A stretch of 64,000 bases of DNA from Arctopsyche grandis (Eukaryota; Arthropoda; Insecta; Trichoptera; Hydropsychidae): the NCBI RefSeq assembly GCF_051622035.1, contig NC_135366.1, forward strand, positions 2,201,001 through 2,265,000, written 5' to 3'. Numbering within the stretch: the first letter of the stretch is position 1; each line of letters starts with the position of its first letter. The notes beneath the pieces were generated by a model. That model had not been told where the DNA came from and made no database searches. It saw nothing but the letters and a program-made list of their open reading frames with translations. A program made the position numbers and the translations under genes. This document shows, piece by piece, positions 48,526-60,479 of the stretch.

Positions 48526-50243
48526 GGAAATCAGCATTCATATCTCCTGTACATAAGAAAGGAAAAAAAAAACGAAATTTCCAATTACAGGCCTATATCA
48601 AAGCTATGTATATTTGCTAAGATACTAGAAAAATTAGTGTACGACCAACTTTTTCCAGCTATCTCGCAATCTCTTAGTATGCAACAACATGGTTTTCAGA
48701 AAGGACGCTCAGTTACAACAAATTTACTACTATTTAATGATTTCGTTACTAATACCATGAACGATTGGTCTCAGGTTGATACTATATATACAGATTATAG
48801 TAAGGCATTTGACAGGATTGATCACGATATTCTCCTTGAAAAACTTTTACAGATCGGTATTCATGGTGATCTCTATAGATGGTTCACCTCATACATTACA
48901 CGTCGATCACAGGCTGTCTTATTAAATGGATTTATATCGAGATGGATGAATATTCCTTCTGGTGTTCCGCAAGGCTCCCTCTTGGGACCTCTATTATTCA
49001 ATATCTTCATCTTCGATATTGAAAAATGTTTTCAGAATTCAAGTGTACTATTATTTGCTGATGATATGAAGATTTTCAAGAGAATAGACAACCGAAATGA
49101 TGCTTTGGCCCTACAAGATGATTTGTTCAGGCTAGAGGCTTATTGCAGCATAAATAAGTTGGAAATTAATGTAGCAAAATGCTCCTGCATAACCTTCACC
49201 AGAAAACTATGTCCAGTTGACTTTCCTCATTCAATCAACGGACATAGACTCACAAGGGTATCGGAAATTAGGGATTTGGGAGTCTTTTTAAACTCTGATC
49301 TATCCTTTAGTAAACATATTGACAATGTTGTAGCTCGAGCGTCGAAGGCCCTCGGGTTCGTCATCCGATCCTCCAAATGCTTTACTTCTATTAAATCATA
49401 CAAAATACTATATTGTGCATACGTAAGAAGTATTGTTGAGTTTGCATCCCAAGTTTGGAACCCAGAGTACTCTGGTGCAAGAGACAGATTGGAGCGCATT
49501 CAGAAGAGATTCTTGAGGTACATCAGTAGCCGTTTTGGATTATCCTATACTTCCTATGAAGATGCTTGTAGGTGTCAGCATCTACTTCCACTTGTCAAAA
49601 GAAGGGAGATAGCTGACATCTCAACAATTTTGAACATCCTTAACGGCTCGATCGACTGTCCTCAATTATTGAGCAGACTATCATTGCGTGTGCCAAATAG
49701 AATGACTAGATGTAATGAGCTCCTTTACATACCTAATACTTTTTCTAATTATGGAAGAAGCTCATTCATCTGGCGTGCAAGCTCCACCGTCAACACACTA
49801 ATTTTAACAATTTCTATGTTTGACTTATTTAATATTAATGCTATACAAGCTAGAGTGATTATTGCAAATTTGTTTTTCGATGATTAATTTTATTGAAAAT
49901 TTACGATTGTGATTTTGAATTTTTATTTTGATGTATTTACTTTGTCTTTTTGTTTTTTGTTATATATTATATTATTTTTATTATTTCATAATTTTTATCA
50001 TATTATTATTCTTATTATTTTGATATTTTTATTATACTGTTATTTCTATATTTTTCTTTTTGTTTTCTCTAACTATCTTACTCTATTATCATTTTTGTTT
50101 CTTATTTTAAATGTTTGAGCTTTTCTTTTTTTTACCTATATGTGAAAATTATTAATGGTTTACTTAACATAATTATGTTTTTTTACTATCAATCTATGTA
50201 ACTTAATAAACTGTAAATTTTCCAAATAAATAAATAAATAAAT
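48526..50243 (+). mobile_element. 5'-truncated LINE (jockey-like) with a long RT frame
   Basis: A 416-residue open frame (48637-49887) covers most of the reverse transcriptase and C-terminal region of a non-LTR retrotransposon: HGFQKGRSVTTNL, DYSKAFDRIDHDIL, GVPQGSLLGPLLFNIF, the catalytic FADDMK, then GVFLNSDLSFSKHI and the conserved WNPEYSGARDRLERIQKRF. Upstream coding (SPVHKKG...NYRPISKLC) is visible from about 48540 but shifted in frame by an A-run near 48565. The endonuclease half is missing. The 3' end is (AAATA)n at 50224-50243. One of the youngest-looking elements in the window. Confidence 0.85.
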
Positions 50244-50261
50244 AACAAAATAACAACAAAA

Positions 50262-51530
50262 AATTATAAATCATCTTCCACAAAGGTATCCATAACACCC
50301 TTCAAGAAAGCATCAATGTTATTAGAACTTCTAATGCCTTCAGGAAGGGCATTATACATTTGAACACCTCTGTGAAAAACACCTCCTGCAGTTTTAGCTT
50401 TCTTAACTCTACCTATAATTAATTTATTCCTATTTCTGGTTTTATAATTATGTATATCTCTATTCCTAACTATATGATTATTAAAATATTTGGGTAATAG
50501 ATTCTTATCTACCTTATATATAAACTTTAAAGTGCTTACTTTAAGACTATTTCTAATGTCCAACCATTTCAATTCATATAACATACTTCTTATATTCTTA
50601 CGTTTCCTCACATTCAAAATTGCACGCATTGCTCTATTCTGCACTTTCTGCAATTTATCAATACACAAACCACTAAATAGATTGAGCACTGTAGCACAGT
50701 ATACAGTATGAGGCCGTACAATACAATTATATATCAATATTTCACTTTTTATACTTAATAAATTTCTTAACCTACAAAGTACACCAACTTTTTTTGCCAT
50801 TGTTTTAATAATATAATCTGCGTGCACCTTAAAACTTAATTTACAATCCAAATAAATGCCTAAATACTTAATATTATCTACTACTTCTACCACTCTCCCA
50901 TCCATAATCACGTCACTCACAACTCTTTTATTATTCATCCACTTATCATCTTAAGTTCACTTTCAGTTTATTCTCTCATAACCAATCACTTAAATACTGT
51001 AATTCCCTAGATAAAATATCACTCATAACTTGCACATCATCACCTACAATATAAACTAACGTATCATCCGCAAACATATGAACTTTACATATATCAAATA
51101 CTTTCACCAAATCATTAATATATAGAATAAACAACAGAGGTCCGAATTTAGAACCCTGTGGTACTCCAAATGGAACAATCAAGCTTTCAGAAACTTTTTC
51201 GTTGATTTTTACATTATGTCTTCTATTATTCAGATAACATTCAAACCAACTTAATACTTTCCCACCCAATCCTAACTTACTTAATTTCTCTATCAATCTT
51301 CTCCTATCTATGGTTTCGAACGCTCTTTTGATGTCCAAGAATACAGCTGCAACCACTTTATTAGAATCATCTATCACTCCCATCCAACTAGATATGATCA
51401 ATTGAATGGCCGTTTCAGTTGAATGACGTTCTCTAAAACCCGATTGTCCTTCAACCTCGATTGTCGCCGACATAGTACCTGCAAATAGCCAATAATTTGC
51501 AGAATAGCCAATAATTTGAGACATTTTTCA
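50262..51530 (-). mobile_element. 5'-truncated LINE, minus strand, tail to tail with the previous
   Basis: Two minus-strand frames carry one reverse transcriptase: 51524-50976 with GQSGFRERHSTETA, FLDIKRAFETIDRRRL, GVPQGSKFGPLLFILYINDL and FADDTL; and 50938-50264 with IKYLGIYLDCKLSFK, QKVQNRAMRAIL and AGGVFHRGVQMYNALPEG. A stop and frame change around 50940-50980 separate them. Different family from the plus-strand LINE. Endonuclease absent. Confidence 0.82.
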
Positions 51531-52855
51531 TCTGCGCAACATTGAAAATGGTATGATTTAATTAAACTTGTGCGTTGTTCTTATGACATAACACTGAGCG
51601 AATAAACGGTAATGAACACGGTCAATAAATATGACCGAGGCTGTTCTTGAATCGTTTGTGTATTCGTAGTCATAGCGATTTGAGGAATCCATCGATCGGA
51701 GCAAACAAAGATCATCAATCAGTATGGCCGAGCAAATATTTGCTCGGAATGTGTGTTTATCATCTTCGCACGGTGAATTGTAATATTTCTTCCATTGATC
51801 CGATCGAATCTGTCGGAGTTTGTTGTTGTTAATTTTTTCTTTTAAATAAATCCTCGCTCGTCGCAGAACGTCACGTAAATGATATTTTTTTCAATTTTGT
51901 GTATGTTATCCTTTTATAATCTCTTAATGCCGTTTCATTTCAATATTCGAAGTGTATTATTATATACATATACACACGTGTATTTGGAGTTGAGATTATA
52001 GCAGTGTTATGTATATCGATTTAGAGTTGTATTATCATTGTACGGCATGTACAATTGTACAAAGTCATATTGATAGTATCTCGATGATGATAATTTTGTC
52101 ATTTACGAATGTTATATATCTTAATGGAGATCTCTACTGGCTAAGTATGTGCAGTTTTCCTGTTAAATTGATGGCTATTAATAGCATTACTTCACTCTTC
52201 ACTTAACACTGTGCAAATATTGTTTCAAGGAATATATGTATTGTAAATTTAATATATAATATAAATACATGTGTACAACACGGTTGAAAAAATATTGATT
52301 TTTATAAGCATCTAATTAAACATTTTTGAATGTTGGTACTCAAAAATGAATTTTGATTAAATTATACTAAGCAACAAAATATATAAAACATTCATTAGAC
52401 TTTTTTTTTGATCCAGAGACGATATATGACTTTTCTTATAGATATATGCCCAGTGAATATGAATCTGGTAATAAAAAATGTTGATTCGCTTGAGATTCGG
52501 AGATATATGTGTTTTTTAAATTGCGTGATTTTTCTATATCTTGGTGTTGTTCGGTCTATGTCTCAAAATATGTCAATTTCCTGTTCAAAATGAATATTGG
52601 AATCTATAGTCGGGTATTTTATCTTTCATTTTTAGTACTTTTCAGCTTTCAAATATCTTTAAGTAGTCGTCCAGTTCAAATCAAAAGTCAAAAGTACGTC
52701 TTTTCACTTGGAATTTTTTCCCACTGTTAATACTATTTTATATCGAGTATTTTCTATTGAAACACGTTTATTGGGATAGTGTTCTGGCCAAACTATTTTT
52801 TTTTTCGTTTAAAAGGGTTAATTGAAAGTGTACTGAATTTTAAAACAGTAAAATT
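51531..52855. other. Unassigned intergenic sequence
   Basis: No coding frame or element end recognised. 51540-51840 has several short direct motifs (GAGCAAA, TTTGCTCGG) but no clear structure. Confidence 0.35.
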
Positions 52856-52856
52856 G

Positions 52857-53205
52857 CGAGCTCAAAGCTCGTACTAGTATTTACTCGTATTTACACGAAT
52901 CTGAATGGAATTAATAGGCATAATATATTAAATTGTATTTATATGAGAATTAAAAAAAATTCCACTTCAGAAAAATCATATTTCGACTCTTCTTGTAGAT
53001 AACTATTCGTTTATTTTATCGAGGTAAGCCAGTTATCAATAGAATTTTTATTATTAATCCACAAGAATAGTCGAAATATGATTTTTCCAAGTGGAATTTT
53101 ATTTAATTCTCATATAAAGACAATTTAATATATTATTTTTTACTAATTCAATTCAAATTCGTGTAAATACGAGTAAATACTAGTACGAGCTTTTACGAGG
53201 GACTT
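52857..53205. mobile_element. Large hairpin element
   Basis: Left arm with AGCTCGTACTAGTATTTACT to AAATCATATTTCGACTCTTC pairs with the right arm GAATAGTCGAAATATGATTT to AGTAAATACTAGTACGAGCT; arms are about 145 bp with about 50 bp between. Non-coding, MITE-like; target duplication not resolved. Confidence 0.6.
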
Positions 53206-53219
53206 CGAATCCTTTGAAT

Positions 53220-53337
53220 CGAAAAAAATCGAATCGACGCCTATGAATCGAAAAAAAATAAATCGTATGTGTTATCTACGAACCAACCAAGGTTACATAC
53301 ATATATTCAAAGTCTCTTTCGAAATCATCTATTAGAT
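53220..53337 (-). mobile_element. Helitron 5' fragment
   Basis: Minus strand starts TCTAATAGATGATTTCGAAAG and continues with the family 5' region; the 3' end is absent. Confidence 0.45.
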
Positions 53338-53339
53338 AT

Positions 53340-54287
53340 AACTTTGTTTTAATTCGTGTATCAATTCCTTTCCGAAGTCACCCGTTGAAATCAACGGACA
53401 CAACACTAGTATATTATATAATATTTACAAAATGCCTCTGTGGCTTTTAAACTGTCCTTTTCTTGCCGGGGCTAAATTTGATAATCTGAAACTCATTACA
53501 GTTTGTAATTAATTACATAATTACGTGACTTTGCGTTCTGTTATCTATCGTAATCGGGGCTTGTAATATCTACCGTAATTGAGGTCTGTAATTAGCTTGT
53601 AATGTCTGATCGATGTATGATTATTTCCGAGCTGTTCAACGTGTAATACCGTTTAGAGTTTTGGTTTTCAGGCAATTAGAGGTAAATGAAAAATAAAGTA
53701 AAAAACGGCATTTATTTCGTTTGGTTTCTAACCTAATCTTCTGGAGCGTATCGAACAAAGACTAAAGTTATGGGTCTATGCGCCTTTTTGTTGCTTATTC
53801 AAACAAATTGAGCAGATATTCTTATCCCTGGATTTTCATAGATATCGGTGGTTCCGTGAATTTGGATGGGGAAAAAATTCGCCTGCAGCATTTTTCCATT
53901 TGAACAAGTACAAGAAATTTATACATGATTCCGCGCTTTGTTTTTTTTTTTTTGTTTAATTCTACAGAAATTTGAAAGGAAGATCATTTACCACTCAGGG
54001 AAAAATGGCTACTTGTTTTTATAAATCAAATGCCCGTTTAATTATTTTTTTAAAAAGAAAAAAATCGCCTGTAGCATATTGTATTGTTTGATCAAAAAAA
54101 TATAAGAAACTTTTACTTGTTTATAGAAAATTTCTCCTGTTGGACCAACAAGTGCTCAAATTGGGCGCTTGTTATTCCTTTCGTACTTTCGGAGTACAAT
54201 AGATAGCGTTGAAAGAGGTGCAGCACCTATCTGCCGTACGAGATCTATAAAGTATGAGGTTTGTATTTTTATTTTATATTGCACATA
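53340..54287. other. Unassigned intergenic sequence
   Basis: No coding frame or element end recognised. Repeated TCTGTAATTA/CTTGTAAT motifs near 53500-53610 suggest an old degenerate repeat. Confidence 0.35.
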
Positions 54288-54291
54288 TTAA

Positions 54292-54373
54292 CCGCGTAGC
54301 TGCCCAAAGCGCCTTAAGGCGCAAACAGCCGTATCTATTATACGCTCAGCGCGTCGGCTGGGCGTCTAAGCGG
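54292..54373. mobile_element. 82-bp TTAA hairpin MITE
   Basis: Between TTAA 54288-54291 and TTAA 54374-54377; starts CCGCGTAGCTGCCC and ends GGCGTCTAAGCGG, with internal GCGCCTTAAGGCGC. The ends resemble those of element P (CCG...CGG). Confidence 0.55.
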
Positions 54374-54865
54374 TTAAGGTCCATTTAAATATACCTATAA
54401 AACAATCGTGACATGAAAATGTCAGTAATACATATGTACATTGTCTATGGGTGTGTTCACGTTAAACTTGTAATATAGGGAATGCCGAGCATTGCTCGGT
54501 TAAGAGGCGATTTATTTGCAACGTACATAATTTTTGGTACTGGTGAGCGAAAAAGAACAACTGCTATTATCTAGACACGTTCGGACCTCACTTGACAGGT
54601 TCCGACATATCCGAATGTTACAATATTTTATTTTATTTTATTTCATAGAACATAAACACTCGCCTTAACAGATCGCTTCAAAATGACGAGTGTAAATATA
54701 CATACAATCAATATACATGAGCATCTTATACAATGCAAATTCATCCACAGTGATATTATATGGAAATTTTTTTGCAGAATTTTATAATAAAATTGGCGAG
54801 CCTCAAGACGCTGAACAACTTGAGATTAATAAGAGAGATTGGAAAGAAGATGCCAATTTTTACAG

Positions 54866-55033
54866 GAACCATTTCAATGAAAATCAGGAAAATTTGAAAA
54901 CTCTTATAAGAAACGACCGACCTGGAGTCACAAACTAAGGTCTCGCCAGCAGCGAGATTCGATAGTGGGATTCGAACCCGTGACCACTCTGCTCGAAAGC
55001 ATAGTATGCTAACCACTAATCTACGCCGCTGGT
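54866..55033 (-). mobile_element. tRNA-derived SINE, minus strand
   Basis: On the minus strand: CCAGCGGCGTAGATTAGTGG, A box TTAGCATACTATG, perfect B box GGTTCGAATCC, then the body GACTCCAGGTCGGTCGTTTC and the GAAATGGTTCC 3' part. Same family as 19797. Confidence 0.75.
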
Positions 55034-55611
55034 ATGTTATTAGATTAGAGCTGCCAGATTTATTGACATCTGAACCGGTACATTATTTTAATTTGTACAC
55101 TTTTTACTAATCTCTTCTTAGTTCAGAATAGATTTTGTCGTCTGACGAAGTTTGGTTTCTTATCCGATCGTTTTCAAACTTTTCCATTTTGCTCGGTTTG
55201 GTCATCAATATAAGTGGAAATGACGTCCGTCATTACCATGGTGTATTTACAACTTTATAACTGTATAAATGCATCATGAGAGTTGTCATGATCAGCTAGC
55301 AGTTCATCTGAAACCGAGACTGTCCTATTACTACATGGCTCTTGTGCAGTGAAGTATTGTAGCTACTACTACTACTACTACTCAAAGCCTAGCATACCTT
55401 GTAAAAAGGAAGTGGGAAAAAAGTGGGGTAATATATGTATATATTTCCTCATATAGAGGCATCTAAGAAACTTTTTTTATCAAGAGAGAAAATTTAATTT
55501 CAGTGAGACTCCAAATTACAGACCCAAACTCTAATATGCTCCGGACAAGCTAACAATAAAGCAACAACATTATACTTGAATCATGGAAGTAGTGAGCATT
55601 GCGCAAAACAG
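55034..55611. other. Unassigned intergenic sequence
   Basis: Contains TTATCCGATCGTTTTCAAAC and CCATTTTGCTCGGTTTGGTC, shared with 25855 and 36185, an unclassified repeat, and a short (CTA)n run near 55365. No gene. Confidence 0.35.
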
Positions 55612-55635
55612 CCAGCAGCATAGCTCGGTCGTTAA

Positions 55636-57145
55636 CCCATTTGAACCCAGAGCTCGCGTGAAAACACATGTCCCATGTGCCCAGGACTATTTTTTCGTTT
55701 ATTTTCCAAAATCTTTGAGTTATTTCATGGGAAATATTTTTTATAGGATAGGGATGGATAATTAATTGATTTTTCAACATTTTTAATTTTTTTCAAGGTG
55801 GTGTCGTGAACGACCTTTGGGGCTAATGAAACATGTTTTTTAAAATAAAACAAAAATCACAATGGAGTCACATAATCAGTTATAATACTTTCTCACTGGT
55901 TATTTGTAATTTTATTGTTAAGAAATTTATAAAATTAATTTTAAAAATAACAAACACGCATCTCTTCGATAAAATGATATTTTCAAATCGCATAACATAA
56001 CACACGTAGGTAAATATATTGTGACATATACACATCGTCAACAAAAAAAAGGGTGCACCCTTTTAAAAGAAGAAATGTCATAAACGAGATTTTGGGTTCA
56101 AAAGTCGTAAAAACAAAATACATGAAGACAAAATAATTAATTATTATGATACGGTACAAAACATTTGTCATGCAATGGAATTTCACAGTTATCACAAGCG
56201 GAAAACGTTTTATTTTTACAGTGTCCACAATTTCTCCTTTTCTGTTTGACCAATATCAAATGTCTTCCAACTTCCTTTTGATTTTGATTAACTTTGCCGG
56301 GTCTGAATGGGACCAATTGTTTTCGTTTTTGACCATAACACTTGCACAACGTCTCTGTTACCTGTCTGATAAATCCTAATTTATCAAATTTACAACCAAA
56401 ACTTTTGCTTAGAATCCAAGCGTTATTCACAGCTACATCGATGTTCCAAAACAGAATAGGCATGTACCATTTTTTCCCTCTAATACTTATGTTATAGTTA
56501 GAAATATGGTTATCCATTTGATCAACCCCACCCATATATTTATCATACATATTTATACTAAATGGTTGATTGATTTCCACCCTACTTTTTTCTTTAACCG
56601 AATATCAGTTTCCAGGGGTGGTAATATGTATGTATGTGGAATCCGGAAGTTGAGACTCGTCCCAATTATCAATTTCTTCCCGTATCTCTGCAGTAGTAAA
56701 ATTGCATTCTCTGGAAAAAAATATGTGTTATTATCCCAAGGAGTCATATACGACTCCGTCGACTTTTGATTTTTTTTCCAGGAATATGAGATATATAAAC
56801 GCAATTTCTCTTATGCATATTATACAATAAGTCCTACTGTATTAGAAACATAAAGATAAATAAAAAATATGTAAAAATAAAAAAACTTACGTATGTTTTC
56901 TCTTCGACATATCTGCAAGTCGAAAAGCGCTCGATGTTATTCCCTCAAAACTCCAAAAGGAACTGATTTAATTTCGTGTGACTTTCTTAAATTTCATCAC
57001 CAACATCTAACCAAGCGTAACGAAAGGTTTTACGGCCGGCCTGAGTGATCCCTTTATTTTACGACGCAAAATTGTAAAATGCCGTGAATGACCGCGCTGT
57101 CATACATCGTGTAAGTTCATAACTGACCGCGTGGGTTCAAATGGG
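55636..57145 (-). mobile_element. piggyBac element, internally deleted
   Basis: Ends CCCATTTGAACCCA and TGGGTTCAAATGGG are perfect inverted copies, flanked by TTAA (55632-55635, 57146-57149). About 1.5 kb, shorter than autonomous elements. The minus strand keeps the start MSKRKHT with a GTAAGT donor (56910 downward), an N-terminal piece with FTTAEIREEIDNWDES, and then the C-terminal third; the catalytic core between them is missing. Confidence 0.85.
56137..56580 (-). pseudogene. piggyBac transposase C-terminal region
   Basis: Contains INMYDKYMGGVDQMDNHIS and RGKKWYMPILFWNIDVAVNN, the conserved DDE_Tnp_1_7 segment, followed by the Cys-rich C-terminal domain (RNCGHCKNKTFSACDNCEIP ... DKC). The last catalytic Asp region is present but the upstream catalytic part is deleted, so no activity is expected. 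Confidence 0.85.
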
Positions 57146-57558
57146 TTAAGCTTCTGCTTAACACCGAGAGGCGCCGTGTTCGATCCCATGACCTGACCTC
57201 TATTGAAACTAATTTTTCTGTGTACATCTGTAGTGCTTCTGGTCAGACTTGAATATTTGGGACTCCAGGTCGATCGTTTCCTATCAGAGTTTGCCAATTT
57301 TTCTGATTTTATTGTTGAAACGGTTCCAAATTAAAATTGGCTAAAAAATCCTTCCCACCTACTATGTATGTCACCACTATTTGAGTATGATGAATGTACA
57401 ATAAAATTTAAGTACAATTCATAGATGTCTCGTTAATTTTAGAGTTTTTCAGTGTATCGTAATTCAGCAACTTGTATAATAAAAATGCTGCATTGTTTGT
57501 GATTGGCTAGGAAGGCACATTGAGGTTACCTGTAAGGCCTTCCTTGTATATGTATATG

Positions 57559-57591
<33 letters not shown>

Positions 57592-57606
57592 TGTTTATAT
57601 AAATCC

Positions 57607-57795
57607 AAGCTTTTTGGTAGCCCTACAGCACATATGGTAGCGTATATAATTAGCACCACTGAAACCGAAGGTTCGAGTCGTCAAACTGCTGGTTAGGTTT
57701 GGGGGTTTTGTGACTCCAAATCGATCGTTTCTCTATCAGAGTTTGCCAATTTTATCTGATCATTGCTGAAACATTCGTTTCCTGATAAATTGGTA
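57607..57795 (+). mobile_element. tRNA-derived SINE
   Basis: A box region TGGTAGCGTATATAATTAGC, B box GGTTCGAGTCG, body GACTCCAAATCGATCGTTTC and the 3' part CTGATCATTGCTGAAACAT. A (TA)n run precedes it at 57565-57592. Confidence 0.7.
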
Positions 57796-58295
57796 TTAGA
57801 TCATTTCCTGTTGTCACAAAAATCTGTGTATAATTTGTAATAATTATGCACAGTAATCTGAAATCTATAGATATCTCTATAGACATCTCTATAATTTCGT
57901 ATTTATTATTTGTATAAAAAATTGTACACAAAATCTGAAAATAATCCATAGATGTCTCTATGATAATTATTTCTGATTAATTGTTATATAATTAATTGTT
58001 ATATGCTATGTATTCTGGTTGTATATGTATTATTGTATTTCTGATTTCTGATTGTATATGTATTCTGTATTTCGTTATAGTACACCCGTCGCATTGGAGC
58101 GATTTGTAATGACGAGTGTATATTGATTGTAACAATAAAATAAAATATCTGAAATGTGAGTTTCCATCATGCTCGCACATAGATAGTTTTGCGTGTGTGC
58201 AAGCAGGATGCAGGATATAAATTTCACAGTTATAATGTCGATTTCACCCTCTATATAAGGTTTCTCTAAGTTTATTAATTAAGTAAGAAAAAATA
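57796..58295. other. AT-rich sequence, nothing recognised
   Basis: No gene; contains repeated short motifs (CATAGATATCTCTATAGACA). Confidence 0.35.
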
Positions 58296-58410
58296 AGACA
58301 GCTGGTGGTGTTTTTCACAGGGGTGTGCTCATGTACAATGCTCATGTACCTGAGTGCGTCAGGTCTTCTATTCTTGCGAGGTGCGAGGAGACACCTCTGT
58401 GAAGGACAGT
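58296..58410 (+). mobile_element. Short LINE 3' coding fragment
   Basis: The frame AGGVFHRGVLMYNA matches the C-terminal AGGVFHRGVQMYNA of the LINE at 50262-51530. Heavily truncated. Confidence 0.55.
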
Positions 58411-58478
58411 GCATATTAATTTATAAACCATTTTAGAGTTAATTAATTAAGAATATATTTTTAAATTAGCTAGATAGC

Positions 58479-60239
58479 CAGTGGCGGCTCGTCCATACGC
58501 ACTGCGGTACTGCAGCACCCCCAAGAAATTTGAGAAAAATTTAATATTATTATATACATAAATGTATGTATATTATATGAAAATATCAATATTATTTAAG
58601 CGTGTACTAAGCTCGCCCGCACACCGATACACCCAATAATGATCATACATCGTGGTAATAATATCAGAAAGTGAGGCATCGTTTATGATTTTGTGCAGTA
58701 CGGTTTTCGATGGAATATGCCGAGTGGGCGAAGGAGGGGCGCGGGGGCAGTTAGAGGCTCGGTCCGTACTGCACTCCCAACAGTATACACATTTCTTTTC
58801 GTCATTTCTTCTGAACCTTTTGCCTTTCCTTCTACACCTCTTACACTTTCTACGTTTCTACACTTCCTTCCACACGTCACTTTAAGTATTTAAGATGGTA
58901 TCAAAATCAAGAGAAGCTGAGCCAATGTTTTCAAGAACTTAAATATTCTTCCGAAAATACTGATGAAACAATAACAGATTCTTCCAATATACTGAATACA
59001 ATTTTTTATTAGTCAGAACTTTTTCCCAAGTTAATTCCGCATGTAGAAATTATTTATAACCAGATGCAATCTAGTAATATCGATGCATTTTCAATTAAAG
59101 AAAACTTAAAAAGTTTTACTAATGTCATTATACAAATACGAGATTCTTATAGCGAATAGAAACCAAAAATATGTGATGCATATATTATATGCATATATTA
59201 TTGCACATATTATAGAATCCAAAAATATGTGCGATGTTATTATTAAGGATATAAAAGCAAGATATACTTTTTCTAATGAATGAAAATCTGTGATATTATT
59301 TAATAAAGAAAATTTTGAAAATTACTGTAAGAAAATGCCAATGGAAGATCTACTACTAACCGTTGAATCATCCAATGCTAGACAAAGAAAAACTTCAAAC
59401 TGAATTAGAAGTGTTTTACTCAAGGAAAGAAATGCATACTATTAAGAGGGCTGTACACCTGAAACCTTAATTTTGTTACCATTCCTTTCTTCGATATATA
59501 TATTGAGTGTATGTATATATTGAGTGAATGCGACAATATATATCAATATATATATATTGAGTGAATGCGACAGTTGCGCTTCGACCAGATAAAACATATT
59601 TTAAATTGACAAAATCGAGGTTTCATATTCTACTATTTTCTCCTCCAAAACTGGACCAATTTTTAAAAAAATTTCATCATCGGTATGAGAAAGATACTTT
59701 CTGTGCATCTATCGGCGTATTTTTTTTTAAATCGACCGTTAAATAAGCACGCTGGACTCGTTTCGTGGGTGTAAAAAAGAGGCGATTTTATAGATGTTTG
59801 GCGGCTCCTAGCTCATATAAAAAATAATTAATCAAAAAAATAAAACGATAGATGCACCCCAATGGTGGATATCCATGGCATATTAAAAAATAATTTCTCT
59901 AGTGCCATAATTGAGGAAGGGAGAAGTATAGTACGTTTGTATGGACAAGGCGCTGCTGTCCAGCCCTCTTAATGATTTATTAATATTTTTCAAACTTATT
60001 TGTGCAATCAATGTATGCAAAGTTCGTGTGGAAATAACAAAACTTATTCAAATTCTGCTTACAACTTCAACTACCTTTGAGCCAGAACGGAAGAATCAAT
60101 TTTAAAATGAAATAAAATACATATAATGTTTAATTGTGATAATTTTGATGTTAATAGTAAAATATAATCCAAATAAACATTTTTTTTATTTTTAATCAAC
60201 CGCAGCACCCCCAGATATCTTATCCACGAGCCGCCACTG
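58479..60239 (+). mobile_element. hAT element with decayed transposase and nested TTAA element
   Basis: Ends CAGTGGCGGCTCGTCC and CACGAGCCGCCACTG, flanked by TAGATAGC and TAGAAAGC (8 bp, one mismatch). Plus-strand remnants include PKLIPHVEIIYNQMQSSNID and FTNVIIQIRDSYS, hAT transposase-like (ZMYM/KRBA2 type), then ELEVFYSRKEM directly before the nested 523-bp TTAA element. Frames are interrupted many times. The ends match the hAT MITE at 27995. Confidence 0.75.
59446..59968. mobile_element. 523-bp TTAA element, copy 2, inside a hAT
   Basis: TTAA on both sides (59442-59445, 59969-59972), same ends and length as 45394-45916. It interrupts the hAT transposase remnant; hAT-like coding resumes after it. 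Confidence 0.78.
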
Positions 60240-60479
60240 TAGAAAGCTAACATTATATAAATAAATAATTGTGACTTTTAAGCCCGAATTGGGGGACGGG
60301 AAAATACTCGGCAAAATCGTTACATTCCGAGACAAAAACTAGAACCGTTTAATAATATAGGATAGGATATGATGTATGGAGCCATAGAACATATACGAAT
60401 GTATATTTTCCAGACATTTAAAAAAAATTTTGTTGAAGAAGTCTGTAATAGAATATGTGTCAATAATGAATAAAGCAAA

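Larger units (their letters stand above)
55612..57350 (+). mobile_element. SINE split by the piggyBac element
   Basis: Left piece 55612-55635 ends AGCATAGCTCGGTCGTTAA; the right piece resumes at 57146 with TTAAGCTTCTGC and reaches the B box TGTTCGATCCC and the body GACTCCAGGTCGATCGTTTCC. Joined at one TTAA the left piece supplies a near-perfect A box (TAGCTCGGTCG). The SINE was therefore present before the piggyBac. Confidence 0.75.

Noticed and set aside
54950-55035. Possible tRNA gene (A and B boxes on the minus strand)
   Set aside because: It continues into the SINE body shared with several other copies, and the cloverleaf arms do not pair well. tRNA-derived SINE.
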